Counted from the stretch's first letter, positions 1-6,484 are shown. The stretch: 6,484 nt of DNA from JBLIDK01 sp047632595 (GCA_047632595.1 JBLIDK010000078.1:1-6484), one strand, 5' to 3'. Numbers and translations are program-made. The notes: generated from the sequence alone by a model not told the origin.

Positions 1-159
1 TTTGTATTCGTTTGTAATCGCTTATTAATTCTGGTGATCGGTTTAATTCACATCCACTTTACACGGTAACGGGAGCATTACCGTAGGTTAATTGGACACC
101 GAAATTTACATTATAAAACGATACTAGCTACTGCGGGTACCACCTAAATTTCATACTAT
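1..159. other. Non-coding or decayed sequence downstream of A3
   Basis: No intact gene is visible. On the minus strand this is the stretch after the stop codon of the secreted-protein gene at 160-690. One minus-strand frame gives a short protein-like run (FYNVNFGVQLTYGNAPVTV) between stop codons at roughly positions 65-125. It may be a remnant of the missing C-terminal half of that gene, but the match to any family is not secure. The conserved coiled-coil tail found at the end of the other two A-type genes is absent from all minus-strand frames here. A small hairpin-forming inverted repeat lies at 63-84. Confidence 0.5.
63..84. repeat. Perfect 7-bp inverted repeat (hairpin)
   Basis: ACGGTAA (63-69) and TTACCGT (78-84) are perfect reverse complements separated by 8 bases, so either strand could form a small hairpin. 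No T-run follows on either strand, so it is not a typical intrinsic terminator. It lies in the non-coding stretch beyond the broken end of A3. Function unknown. Confidence 0.6.
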
Positions 160-690
160 TTATTCACCGTAATGGAGTCTTCGGGTTTTGGGTCTTCGAG
201 ACGCTAGGGTTCCACTCCATTTATCAGACATCTTATATTTTAGTTGGGGATTAGAAGTATGATGTCCTAGTAATAAATTAGGTACATCTTCTGAAATGGG
301 GGTTTTATCAGGATAATATCCCGTGTTCATTGATATTAATTCCCAACCATCTTTAGAATAACCATCACGTAATTCAAGAAAAGGACTTGAATGTAAATAC
401 CAATATTCAGAAGGGTTTTGATCAGAATAAGGAGCGATAAATGTATTAGAAAACCCAGAGGCAAACCCCGCTAACGGATTAATCTGAACATCAACAAAAT
501 TGGCTGGAAAAAGCGGGTCAACATACATCCAATCAAATTTATTTAAGAATGGGTTTTGAGGTAAATGAAAAATAAACTGATCATTTACTGGAGCATTAGG
601 ATTAGTGCTAATGCCATGATTACATTGTGAAAAAAGCTCGAATTGGATACTCCCCAATAAAAGAGCAATTAATAAATACTTTATTTTCAT
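160..690 (-). CDS. A3: secreted surface protein, probably 3'-truncated
   Basis: A 176-residue open frame on the minus strand. It begins with a signal peptide (Lys-rich n-region, hydrophobic core at about 5-14) and cleavage near Phe-Ser-Gln 20-22. Residues 22-135 are homologous to the neighbouring interrupted gene at 1549-2097: both have QC near the mature N-terminus, then STNP, NPF-N-F-W and a DGWEL--NTGYYP block (residues 114-126 here). After about residue 136 (position 285) the family resemblance ends, and the last 40 residues are basic and low in complexity. The coiled-coil tail ending the other two A genes is missing. A rearrangement or frameshift probably removed the normal 3' end. The start lies 5 nt after the stop of the upstream lipoprotein gene, so it is probably co-transcribed with it. 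Molecular function is not known. The signal peptide and the lipoprotein neighbours point to the cell surface or secretion. Confidence 0.7.
   Translation of the reverse strand: MKIKYLLIALLLGSIQFELFSQCNHGISTNPNAPVNDQFIFHLPQNPFLNKFDWMYVDPLFPANFVDVQINPLAGFASGFSNTFIAPYSDQNPSEYWYLHSSPFLELRDGYSKDGWELISMNTGYYPDKTPISEDVPNLLLGHHTSNPQLKYKMSDKWSGTLASRRPKTRRLHYGE
172..220. repeat. Inverted repeat ATGGAGT/ACTCCAT at the A3 breakpoint
   Basis: ATGGAGT (172-178) and ACTCCAT (214-220) are perfect reverse complements around a 35-nt loop. The loop contains two TCTTCG copies (about 178-198) and is visibly richer in G and C than the surroundings. The element falls where A3 no longer resembles its paralogue, so it may mark a rearrangement or insertion boundary. 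It could also be chance. Confidence 0.45.
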
Positions 691-695
691 AATTT

Positions 696-1559
696 CTAAT
701 TTATTTTAAAGCCTTTAAACACTTTAATATTATCCACCACAGTTTGTGATGCCGAATCCCACCTAGAAAACACATAATCTATCGTTGCCGAATTATCATT
801 TATATTATATCTTAGTTGCCCTCGTACAATGGATCCGAAAGGTTCAGCACAAATAGTTCCTGGTTCAAAGGTTAATAAAGTTGAATTGGTAGGAATAACA
901 TCTCCCGCAAAACTACTATCACACAGTAATTGATTTGTTAAGTTCCAAACATGCAATTTATAGCAGTTTACACCGCTAAAACTAAATCGGACATCAAATG
1001 AATCCGTGCTTTGTTCATCAGACCAAGCACCTCTAAAAGTTCCGTCAACCCAATATTCACACGGTTCAACCAATGTAAATACTTTAGTAACCGTATCTAT
1101 ACCATCATCATTTGGAAAACAATCCAAGTTTGGTATTGCTTCTACTACAAGAGTAATGCTAACAACCTTACCTGGTACTAGGTTTGGTTGCGAAAACAAT
1201 CTTGCTACCTCCTCCACATCTGTAATTATTTCAGAGCCTATATACCAAGTATAGTGAAGCGCATTTTCCTGTTTGGCTTTAAACTTTATTAGTCCAAAAC
1301 TGGAGACTTCACTTGCTACGGTAAAAGAATCTGCCCACTGAGCAATAGCCGCAATTTGTTCTAAAATATCAAAATCAGCAGTTACCTCTTCCACACTATA
1401 ACAGGGGTCATAATTTGGGCAATCTGGATTTGAAGGATCTTCACAAACAACAGGACAAGGAGTAGGCTCTTCTTTTTTACAAGAAACTACAAAAACAAAA
1501 GTTCCAGTAAGTAAAACTACAAATACTTTAATGACGTGTTTTGAAAAATTATTTTTCAT
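696..1559 (-). CDS. B2: surface-exposed lipoprotein with PKD-like region
   Basis: A 287-residue lipoprotein precursor. A basic n-region and hydrophobic core are followed by a lipobox Val-Val-Ser-Cys with the acylated cysteine at residue 27. Lys-Lys-Glu-Glu follows directly, which resembles the K-(D/E)2-type lipoprotein export signal described for Bacteroidota surface lipoproteins. A Cys/Pro-rich linker (residues 33-53, including PNYDPC) leads to a domain at about 58-165 with a PKD-like strand pattern (ADFDI, then IKFKAKQENALHYTWYIG). A diverged C-terminal domain of about 120 residues ends in VFKGFKIN. It is paralogous to the lipoprotein at 2170-2988: the signal regions are nearly identical, the middle is alignable and the C-terminal domains are very different. 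Its ATG lies inside the last codons of the upstream A2 gene (11-bp overlap), so translational coupling is likely. The ligand or partner is unknown; the upstream A-type protein is the natural candidate. Confidence 0.85.
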   Translation of the reverse strand: MKNNFSKHVIKVFVVLLTGTFVFVVSCKKEEPTPCPVVCEDPSNPDCPNYDPCYSVEEVTADFDILEQIAAIAQWADSFTVASEVSSFGLIKFKAKQENALHYTWYIGSEIITDVEEVARLFSQPNLVPGKVVSITLVVEAIPNLDCFPNDDGIDTVTKVFTLVEPCEYWVDGTFRGAWSDEQSTDSFDVRFSFSGVNCYKLHVWNLTNQLLCDSSFAGDVIPTNSTLLTFEPGTICAEPFGSIVRGQLRYNINDNSATIDYVFSRWDSASQTVVDNIKVFKGFKIN

Positions 1560-1671
1560 CTTTTAGTTCGTTTACTTGTTCTTGAAGTTGAATTAAATAA
1601 AGGGTTAATTCTTCTACTTTTTGTAGTAAAACTTTATTCATTTCATACACATCTATTCCATCTTGTTTTAC
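1453..1671 (-). repeat. Direct repeat copy 1 (A2/B2 junction)
   Basis: About 219 bp that align without gaps to 2882-3100, with a constant offset of 1429. By eye there are about 20 mismatches across the best 207 columns. The repeat encodes the last 40 or so residues of the A-type protein (VYEMNKVLLQKVEEL and onward) and the first 35 or so residues of the lipoprotein, including the lipobox. Sequence outside it is much less similar, so it looks like a shared recombination arm or a selectively conserved junction. Confidence 0.85.
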
Positions 1672-2097
1672 CGCACTTGGCGCAAACGGATTTGTACTTG
1701 GTAAATTGTCAAAATCATCACCATTAGGAAAGTAACCTGTATTCAGATATAATAACTCCCAACCGTCTTCCCATTTCACGTCCATTTGACTCATTTCATA
1801 TTGAGGAGCTAATAAATACGAATAGTAAGAAGGCATACTTGTAGTAAATGGATTTACCATGTAGGGCGACCCAAAATATCCAGGTGCGGTATTTATTATT
1901 ATATCTTTAAAAGAAGTACCCCCAACGGTTAATTCTGCCCATTGAAATTGATTTACAAAAGGATTATCATTTCCAGGGAATAAACCTGATTGTCCTCTAG
2001 GGTTTTCTGGGTTTGTACTCGTCTAGTTAATGCATTGCGCATTGGTGTCTATTACCTTGAGTAAAAGTATAAACACTATTATGTATATATGTTTCAT
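1549..2097 (-). pseudogene. A2: secreted surface protein interrupted by a TAG codon
   Basis: Reading from the ATG at 2097 gives a signal peptide (MKHIYIIVFILLLKVIDTNA, then Gln-Cys). An in-frame TAG is codon 25 (2025-2023), and the same frame then stays open to the stop at 1549. The part after the TAG (TSTNPENP, then NPFVNQFQW, then DGWELLYLNTGYFP) aligns with A3, and the interrupting codon falls in the short variable stretch just after QC. One base change, for example from TGG, would explain the TAG. The frame ends in the coiled-coil tail VYEMNKVLLQKVEEL...LKDEK shared almost exactly with A at 2978-3938. The join 'NLPSTNPFAPSAVKQDGIDVYEMN' looks compressed, suggesting loss of an internal domain before the tail. 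Translation could restart at an ATG near 1860, but that product would lack a signal peptide. Without the TAG the protein would be about 182 residues. Confidence 0.75.
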
Positions 2098-2169
2098 CTG
2101 TATCATTTTATATAAGCATGTCAATTAAATTTCGTGAAAACGCATCTAACCACTTTATGCCTCATTCTA

Positions 2170-2977
2170 TTAATCAATTTTTCGACCTTTAAACTTTATG
2201 AATTTTTCCTGATAGAATTCAACATCACCTTCAATAGTTTGTGTGTCCCAATCTAAAGTGATAAACCCATCATCATCAAACCTAAGGTTTAAGTCCGCTG
2301 CACCAACTCTATTTCCACCAATGAATGGATCAGGATCCGTATCATCCATCAATACAATAGTATCTGTATCGGTATATTCAATCATTCTAAATCCTTCACA
2401 GTATCCCCAACCTGGTCTATTATTGTGGGCTTGCAGTTCAATAAATACTGAGTCAGAGCTAACAGAACCAACTCGTTTTTCAGTAAAGAGCACTTTGTAA
2501 TGCCCTATAACATTATAGTTACACATACTATCACTTTTCATGAAATTATGGCTTTTAAAGGCTAAGCCATCGTCTGCAGGAAAACACGTGGTATCAGGTT
2601 GTTTAGTCACTTTTAGCGTCACATTTAACCATGTTGCTTCGGGTACCACATTAAAATGGCGCACAAAACTTTTAGTGGTAAAAGTTTCAGTGCCTAAGGT
2701 CCATTCATATTCTGCATTTTCTTCAAGCGCTTCAAACTTTATATATCCAGATACTACGTTATGAACCAGAAATTTTTCTCCATAAAAATTGGTGAAAGAC
2801 ATTTCAAAATCAGCGTTCACTTCATGTTTGGTTAAACATGAATCATAATTAGGACATTCTATATTGTATGGATCATCACAAGGACAAGGTTCTGGCTCTT
2901 CTTTTTTACAAGAGACTACAAAAACAAAAGTTCCAGTAAGTAAAACTACAAATAGCTTTATGATGTAATTTGATAAA

Positions 2978-2988
<11 letters not shown>
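2170..2988 (-). CDS. B: surface-exposed lipoprotein with PKD-like region
   Basis: A 272-residue lipoprotein precursor paralogous to the one at 696-1559. The N-terminal signal is nearly the same (FVVLLTGTFVFVVSC), with the lipid-bearing cysteine at residue 27 followed by Lys-Lys-Glu-Glu, consistent with transport to the outer-membrane surface. Next come a Cys-rich linker (CPCDDPYNIECPNYDSC), a PKD-like region at about 58-150 (ADFEM; GYIKFEALEENAEYEWTLG; LKVTKQPDTTCFPADDG) and a C-terminal domain unlike that of its paralogue except for the closing FKGRKID. The start codon overlaps the last codons of A (2978-2988), which fixes the start and suggests coupled translation. A 72-nt gap separates its stop from A2. 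No enzymatic motif is recognised; a binding or structural role paired with A is inference. Confidence 0.87.
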
Positions 2989-3938
<950 letters not shown>

Positions 3939-3978
3939 AATAATTAAAATAAATAAGTTAATAAAAAATTAATTTGAA

Positions 3979-3988
3979 AACCGCGGTT
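3979..3988. promoter_or_regulatory. 10-bp palindrome AACCGCGGTT in the A leader
   Basis: A perfect palindrome with a GC core inside otherwise AT-rich sequence, about 40 nt upstream of the A start codon and just downstream of the candidate -7 element. It may be a small operator. No known regulator is assigned. Confidence 0.3.
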
Positions 3989-4008
3989 AAAGCTATGATT
4001 TTCAATGC

Positions 4009-4016
4009 CAAATATA
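4009..4016 (-). promoter_or_regulatory. Candidate Bacteroidota -7 element for the A/B array
   Basis: On the minus strand this reads TATATTTG, an exact match to the Bacteroidota TAnnTTTG -7 consensus. It lies about 70 nt upstream of the ATG at 3938. No clear -33 TTG sits at the usual 19-21 nt spacing. It starts about 20 nt after the end of the GAPDH-like fragment, so the array probably has its own promoter. The motif is short, so a chance match is possible. Confidence 0.4.
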
Positions 4017-4038
4017 ATGAATTCAATTTAAAGACATT

Positions 4039-4475
4039 GTACTCCAAGATACCTTTATATTGATTTTCTGAATCCTGTTTAAAAGCCGCATTTAATTCTT
4101 CAACCGTTGCATTTTTATCCACTACACAAGTCAATTCAATTAAAGAACCTGTAATTACTGGTACACGTAATGCACCTGCATCTAAACGGCCTTTCATTTC
4201 AGGAATTACTACGCCTACTGCAGTTGCTGCTCCAGTAGAAGTCGGGATAATGTTTTGTGCAGCTGCTCTAGCTCTTCTTAAATCAGAGTGCGGAGAATCT
4301 TGCAATCTTTGATCTGCAGTATATCCGTGAGTAGTGGTAACAAAACCATGAGAAATGCCCCATTTTTCATGAATAATTTGAACTACAGGTGCTAAACAGT
4401 TCGTAGTACATGAAGCATTTGAAATTACTGCTGTTTGTGGGGTAACAATTTCATCATTTACACCCAAAACTATAA
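4039..4475 (-). pseudogene. gap: Internal fragment of glyceraldehyde-3-phosphate dehydrogenase
   Basis: A GAPDH segment of about 145 residues with an undisturbed reading frame. It contains the active-site SNASCTTNCLAP (nucleophilic Cys), the TTTHGYT motif with the catalytic His, DLRRARAAAQNIIPTSTGAA, and LRVPVITGSLIEL, ending at KGILEY. The first 140 or so residues, which form the NAD-binding Rossmann domain, are absent. The segment after KGILEY (normally TEDPIVS... to NEWGYS) is replaced by unrelated sequence at 4038. The open frame runs on to 3958 through non-homologous residues. A full-length family member has about 330-340 residues, so this piece cannot form a working dehydrogenase. The absence of internal stops suggests recent capture or truncation, perhaps a by-product of recombination when the array inserted. 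A functional gap copy presumably lies elsewhere in the genome. Confidence 0.9.
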
Positions 4476-4501
4476 ATAGCACTTTTCTTCATTTATCATT
4501 T

Positions 4502-4517
4502 ATTGACTATAGTCAAT
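4502..4517. promoter_or_regulatory. Perfect 16-bp palindrome, candidate Crp/Fnr-type operator
   Basis: ATTGACTATAGTCAAT equals its own reverse complement. The half-site arrangement TTGAC-N4-GTCAA is close to the FNR consensus TTGAT-N4-ATCAA. Its centre is about 43 nt upstream of the start site expected from the -7 element at 4539-4546, close to the -41.5 position of class II activators. The Crp/Fnr regulator at 5187-5765 is the nearest candidate protein. Confidence 0.6.
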
Positions 4518-4538
4518 GAATAAGATATAACCAGAAAT

Positions 4539-4546
4539 TACTTTTG
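4539..4546 (+). promoter_or_regulatory. Candidate Bacteroidota -7 element for the barrel gene
   Basis: TACTTTTG matches TAnnTTTG exactly and lies 23 nt before the ATG at 4570. No good -33 element is visible at the usual distance, as expected of a promoter needing an activator bound at the upstream palindrome (4502-4517). Confidence 0.5.
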
Positions 4547-4569
4547 TAGTATACAAATAAATATATTTT

Positions 4570-5190
4570 ATGACGCTTAGAGGAGAATTACTACTTATTT
4601 TAATGTTTTCTGTATCATTTGTATTTGGACAGAATAACCCATCCATAGATTCTTTGTCCACTCAAAAGGACAGCCTAATTAAGAATAGGCATACTTTGGG
4701 TTCTTCCTTCTTTATGTTGGGCAATTTCCTTTCTGATTCTCCCGATTATTATTTACTGACTTATGGATATCGACTCACTAAAAAAGATAGATTTTTTGTA
4801 GAGTTTAATACTTGGAAATATTCTGAACCTTTAGGTACATATGGAAAATCAAAAGAGTTTTATCCCGGTTATGTACGAGCTTTTGGGGTTGGGTTAGGAT
4901 ATCAACGATTTCATTGGAAGGGATTGTTTACTACTATACAAGCAACTCCTTTTATTAAGCAGTATTTCAATACTGATAATGATAAAATTGAAAAAGGTTT
5001 TCAGTTGTATCTTCAAGCGATAACAGGTTATCGATTTGAATTTTTTAAGAAACGTTGGTATGTGGAACCTGCACTTGCTTTAAAATATTGGCCTATTGAT
5101 ACGAATTATCCAACTAATTTTGCAGAAATTGAAAAGGGAACTCCTAAATATATATTTGAGCCTAGCCTGAATTTCGGTTTTAAGTTTTAA
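4570..5190 (+). CDS. Outer-membrane beta-barrel-like protein
   Basis: A 206-residue protein with an N-terminal signal peptide (hydrophobic residues 7-19, cleavage near Phe-Gly-Gln 19-21). The mature part alternates polar and aromatic residues in short strands: YYLLTYGYRL, RFFVEFNTWKY, VRAFGVGLGYQRFHW, LFTTIQATPFIKQYF, FQLYLQAITGYRFEFF, WYVEPALALKYW. It ends in FEPSLNFGFKF, with a terminal aromatic residue typical of outer-membrane barrels. This points to a small barrel of about 8-10 strands in the outer membrane. The transported or bound ligand is unknown. The start is supported by the signal peptide and the upstream promoter. The gene converges on the Crp/Fnr regulator, and both stop codons lie in one TTAA. 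The palindrome and -7 element upstream suggest control by that regulator. Confidence 0.8.
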   Translation: MTLRGELLLILMFSVSFVFGQNNPSIDSLSTQKDSLIKNRHTLGSSFFMLGNFLSDSPDYYLLTYGYRLTKKDRFFVEFNTWKYSEPLGTYGKSKEFYPGYVRAFGVGLGYQRFHWKGLFTTIQATPFIKQYFNTDNDKIEKGFQLYLQAITGYRFEFFKKRWYVEPALALKYWPIDTNYPTNFAEIEKGTPKYIFEPSLNFGFKF

Positions 5191-5765
5191 TCACTAAGTG
5201 AAACCCGCTTTCGAATTCGACTAAGGGTTTCTGGCTTAATTCCAAGATAACTTGCTAATTGATATTGCGGAACTCTTTGCATTAAATCGGGACGATTTTT
5301 GAGTAAGTTTAAATATCTCTCTTTGGGAGTTGAATTGATAAATGATGACATTTCCTCTTGACTTTCACCAAGCATCTTTTCCATTTCTACTCGACATACT
5401 TCTCCAAAACGAGGAAATTTTTTATAAAGAGCACTTTCTTTTTCAGAATTAAGAATTGCTACAGTTGTATCTTCTGTGCAAGTAAAATAATATTTTGAAA
5501 GGCTTTGGTTTGCCATACTGTCAAAATTAATAGCCGATTGAAATTCAGTATAAAATGCAGCCGTTTTTTCTTCCCCATCTTTGATATAATATTTTCTTAC
5601 ACAACCATTTATTACCAAGAATGCGTCTTTCGCAATTTGACCTTCTTTAAGTAAATTTGTTTCTTTCTTATATGTTTTAATCGGAAAAGCCTCTAAAATC
5701 CCTTGTTTTTCTTCATACGTCAACTCGATAAACTTTGACATCATATTAACTAAAGTGTTTTCCAT
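5187..5765 (-). CDS. Crp/Fnr-family transcriptional regulator
   Basis: 192 residues, a normal length for short Bacteroidota Crp/Fnr regulators. Residues 10-115 form the cupin-like effector domain (ETNLLKEGQIAKDAFLVINGCVRKYY, then DGEEKTAAFY). Residues 116-145 form the dimer helix, and 146-192 a winged helix-turn-helix (YQLASYLGIKPETLSRIRKR at 168-187). The recognition helix carries Glu179-x-x-Ser182-Arg183, the E-x-x-S-R pattern by which FNR reads TTGA half-sites. The GE...R phosphate-binding signature of true cAMP-binding CRP is not visible, and there is no FNR-like N-terminal cysteine cluster, so the signal is unknown. The start is set by ATG directly after six TAA triplets, which block any N-terminal extension. 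Met8 and Met9 are alternative starts. The likely target is the adjacent barrel gene through the palindrome at 4502-4517. Confidence 0.9.
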   Translation of the reverse strand: MENTLVNMMSKFIELTYEEKQGILEAFPIKTYKKETNLLKEGQIAKDAFLVINGCVRKYYIKDGEEKTAAFYTEFQSAINFDSMANQSLSKYYFTCTEDTTVAILNSEKESALYKKFPRFGEVCRVEMEKMLGESQEEMSSFINSTPKERYLNLLKNRPDLMQRVPQYQLASYLGIKPETLSRIRKRVSLSD

Positions 5766-5783
5766 TTATTATTATTATTATTA
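5766..5783 (-). repeat. (TAA)6 tract directly before the regulator start codon
   Basis: On the minus strand six TAA units run directly into the ATG at 5765. The tract occupies the ribosome-binding position. Unit-number change would shift the spacing between upstream signals and the start codon in steps of three without altering the protein. It also places six in-frame stops ahead of the start. Confidence 0.8.
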
Positions 5784-5889
5784 TGTGACCGAAATTCTTT
5801 CCTGACAAAGAACGGTTAGTATATGAAGCCCTCCATTTCGCAAGGTGTTATGATTTTCATACGGTGTTATAGCCATTTTCAGTTAATGC
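5784..5889. other. Non-coding spacer with short repeats
   Basis: No gene is visible between the regulator and the HipA remnant. GGTGTTAT occurs twice (5844-5851 and 5863-5870). TCATACGGTG at about 5858-5867 recurs at about 5914-5923 inside the HipA remnant. The sequence should hold the regulator promoter, but no clear TAnnTTTG element was found. Confidence 0.45.
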
Positions 5890-6425
5890 CTAATTGGTTA
5901 AATTTTCAATAATCATACGGTGATAGCTTTCCTTAAATTCGTTGGGTAGAAAACTTAAATCAATAAAAAAATGCCATTTATGTTGTAGTTTCTCAAACTT
6001 TTCGAATACATTTTCAATTGATTTCTCGTTCATTCCACTTGTTTTCATTGCAATTGAAAAATCTTTTTTCTTTTTCTTTTTCTTTTTCTTTTTACCATTC
6101 ATGATAATTGCTAATTCTTCTTCCTCACGTTCAAAAACTAATTCAGATGCTACTACATCATATACTAAACATCCGTTATAATTTAGATTCTCATTTTTCA
6201 GTAAAGAGAATTTTCAAGATGCATGTCGTTGTTACCTGTTAGAAATCAGAATAATACTAGTTCAAAGAAACAAACAATATCGAAACCTGGATTAGTTAAA
6301 AAAGCTTTTATTGTTTTTGCAACTTGTTCATGAGAGCCTTTGTATTTGTGCTCCGTTTATCTTTCTGTTAATTGACACATAAGGCTACTTATTGTGGCGC
6401 CTTTTTAAGACGACTCATCGTTGTA
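5890..6425 (-). pseudogene. hipA: Decayed 3' part of a HipA-family kinase toxin gene
   Basis: Joining three frames on the minus strand gives a HipA C-terminal kinase region: CQLTE, then EHKYKGSHEQVAKTIKAF, then TNPGFDIV-FFELVLF, then FLTGNNDMHLEN, then FSLLKNENLNYN, then YDVVASELV, EEELAIIMNGKKK, and DFSIAMKTSGMNEKSIENVF through NEFKESYHRMIIENLTN. GNNDMHLEN matches the catalytic loop (GN-D-HLKNFS) of the family, so Asp and Asn are kept. Disruptions are TAA at 6359-6357, TGA at 6248-6246 and a one-base loss near 6208-6214, where HLEN-FSLL changes frame. Another frame change is likely near 6400. The N-terminal half and any HipB antitoxin partner are missing. The intact 70-codon frame at 5890-6102 is only the tail of this remnant. 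HipA enzymes phosphorylate proteins such as GltX in E. coli; this copy should be inactive. Confidence 0.8.
6064..6093 (-). repeat. Lysine-coding hexanucleotide tract in the hipA remnant
   Basis: Four AAAAAG units followed by a run of six A encode ten consecutive lysines after Met-Asn-Gly. The unit is a multiple of three, so expansion keeps the frame. Family members have a short Lys-rich stretch after NGKK here, so the tract is probably a slippage expansion of it. Confidence 0.75.
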
Positions 6426-6441
6426 CACAATGTTATGTGTA
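6424..6441. repeat. Inverted repeat TACACA-N6-TGTGTA
   Basis: Perfect 6-bp arms (6424-6429 and 6436-6441) around ATGTTA, located where HipA similarity ends. From here to 6484 no coding sequence is recognised. It may be the edge of the segment carrying the HipA remnant. Confidence 0.45.
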
Positions 6442-6484
6442 TGTGCAGCGTATTTAACACCACTCACTTTTCAAGCAGCAAGAT

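Noticed and set aside
172..220. Possible tRNA-like element (stem plus AGGGTTCCACTCC resembling a T-arm)
   Set aside because: Only 49 nt between stem ends, no anticodon or D arm, and the T-loop lacks the TTCGA core.
1006..1254. Plus-strand open frame inside lipoprotein B2
   Set aside because: Antisense to a well-supported lipoprotein, with no signal or domain. The same applies to the plus-strand frames at 2243-2500 and 2540-2764.
3958..4482. A functional GAPDH or short standalone enzyme
   Set aside because: The NAD-binding domain and the C-terminal part of the catalytic domain are both missing, and the last 26 residues are unrelated.
5191..5201. Intrinsic terminator between the convergent genes
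   Set aside because: TCACTAAGTGA has a one-base loop and no following T-run, so it cannot form a usable terminator hairpin.
5890..6102. A 70-codon lysine-rich open frame as a real small gene
   Set aside because: Similarity to HipA continues upstream of its ATG in the same frame (YDVVASELV...EEELAIIMNG) and then in another frame, so it is the tail of a larger broken gene.
5942..6181. Plus-strand open frame rich in Phe and Ser
   Set aside because: It is the complement of the HipA remnant and its poly-Lys tract. No start context or family resemblance.
6421..6484. Integron attC site
   Set aside because: Only one half-site-like ATTTAAC was found, with no matching GTTRRRY partner at a sensible distance and no paired inner boxes.

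Overview
The window is AT-rich with compact genes and reads as a chromosomal accessory region of a Bacteroidota bacterium, most likely class Flavobacteriia. The evidence is: lipoproteins with a Cys-Lys-Lys-Glu-Glu surface-export signature; secreted proteins ending in the flavobacterial 'HLPDVPS...VYEMN...LLQKVEELTLYLIQLQ' tail; promoter elements matching the Bacteroidota TAnnTTTG -7 consensus; and no clear Shine-Dalgarno sequences.

Positions 1-3938 (minus strand) hold an array of alternating surface-protein genes, read right to left. A (3938-2978) is a secreted protein with a coiled C-terminal tail. B (2988-2170) is a lipoprotein that overlaps the end of A. A2 (2097-1549) is a second secreted protein interrupted by a TAG codon. 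B2 (1559-696) is a lipoprotein paralogous to B that overlaps the end of A2 in the same way. A3 (690-160) is a third secreted protein related to A2 whose 3' end has lost family similarity. The A/B and A2/B2 junctions form a direct repeat of about 219 bp, while the flanking sequence is very different. This is the pattern expected of modular, diversifying surface-protein pairs. A has a 12-unit CT dinucleotide tract inside its signal-peptide coding region and is out of frame as sequenced. Gaining one unit or losing two restores a textbook signal peptide, so A is a strong phase-variation candidate.

Positions 3939-4569 hold the presumed promoter of the array, an internal fragment of a glyceraldehyde-3-phosphate dehydrogenase gene (truncated at both ends, reading frame intact) and a divergent promoter with a perfect 16-bp palindrome.

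Positions 4570-5765 hold a plus-strand outer-membrane beta-barrel-like gene and a convergent minus-strand Crp/Fnr-family regulator. Their stop codons overlap in one TTAA. The palindrome upstream of the barrel gene looks like an FNR-type box at the class II activator distance, suggesting that the regulator controls its neighbour. The regulator's start codon is directly preceded by six TAA trinucleotides.

Positions 5784-6484 hold a decayed 3' part of a HipA-family Ser/Thr kinase toxin gene, with two nonsense codons and at least one frameshift, between non-coding spacers. It carries an expanded lysine-coding hexanucleotide tract. Overall, broken genes, gene fragments, tandem paralogues and simple-sequence repeats suggest a recombination-prone accessory locus. 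The candidate unusual system is the phase-variable A/B surface-protein cassette array.
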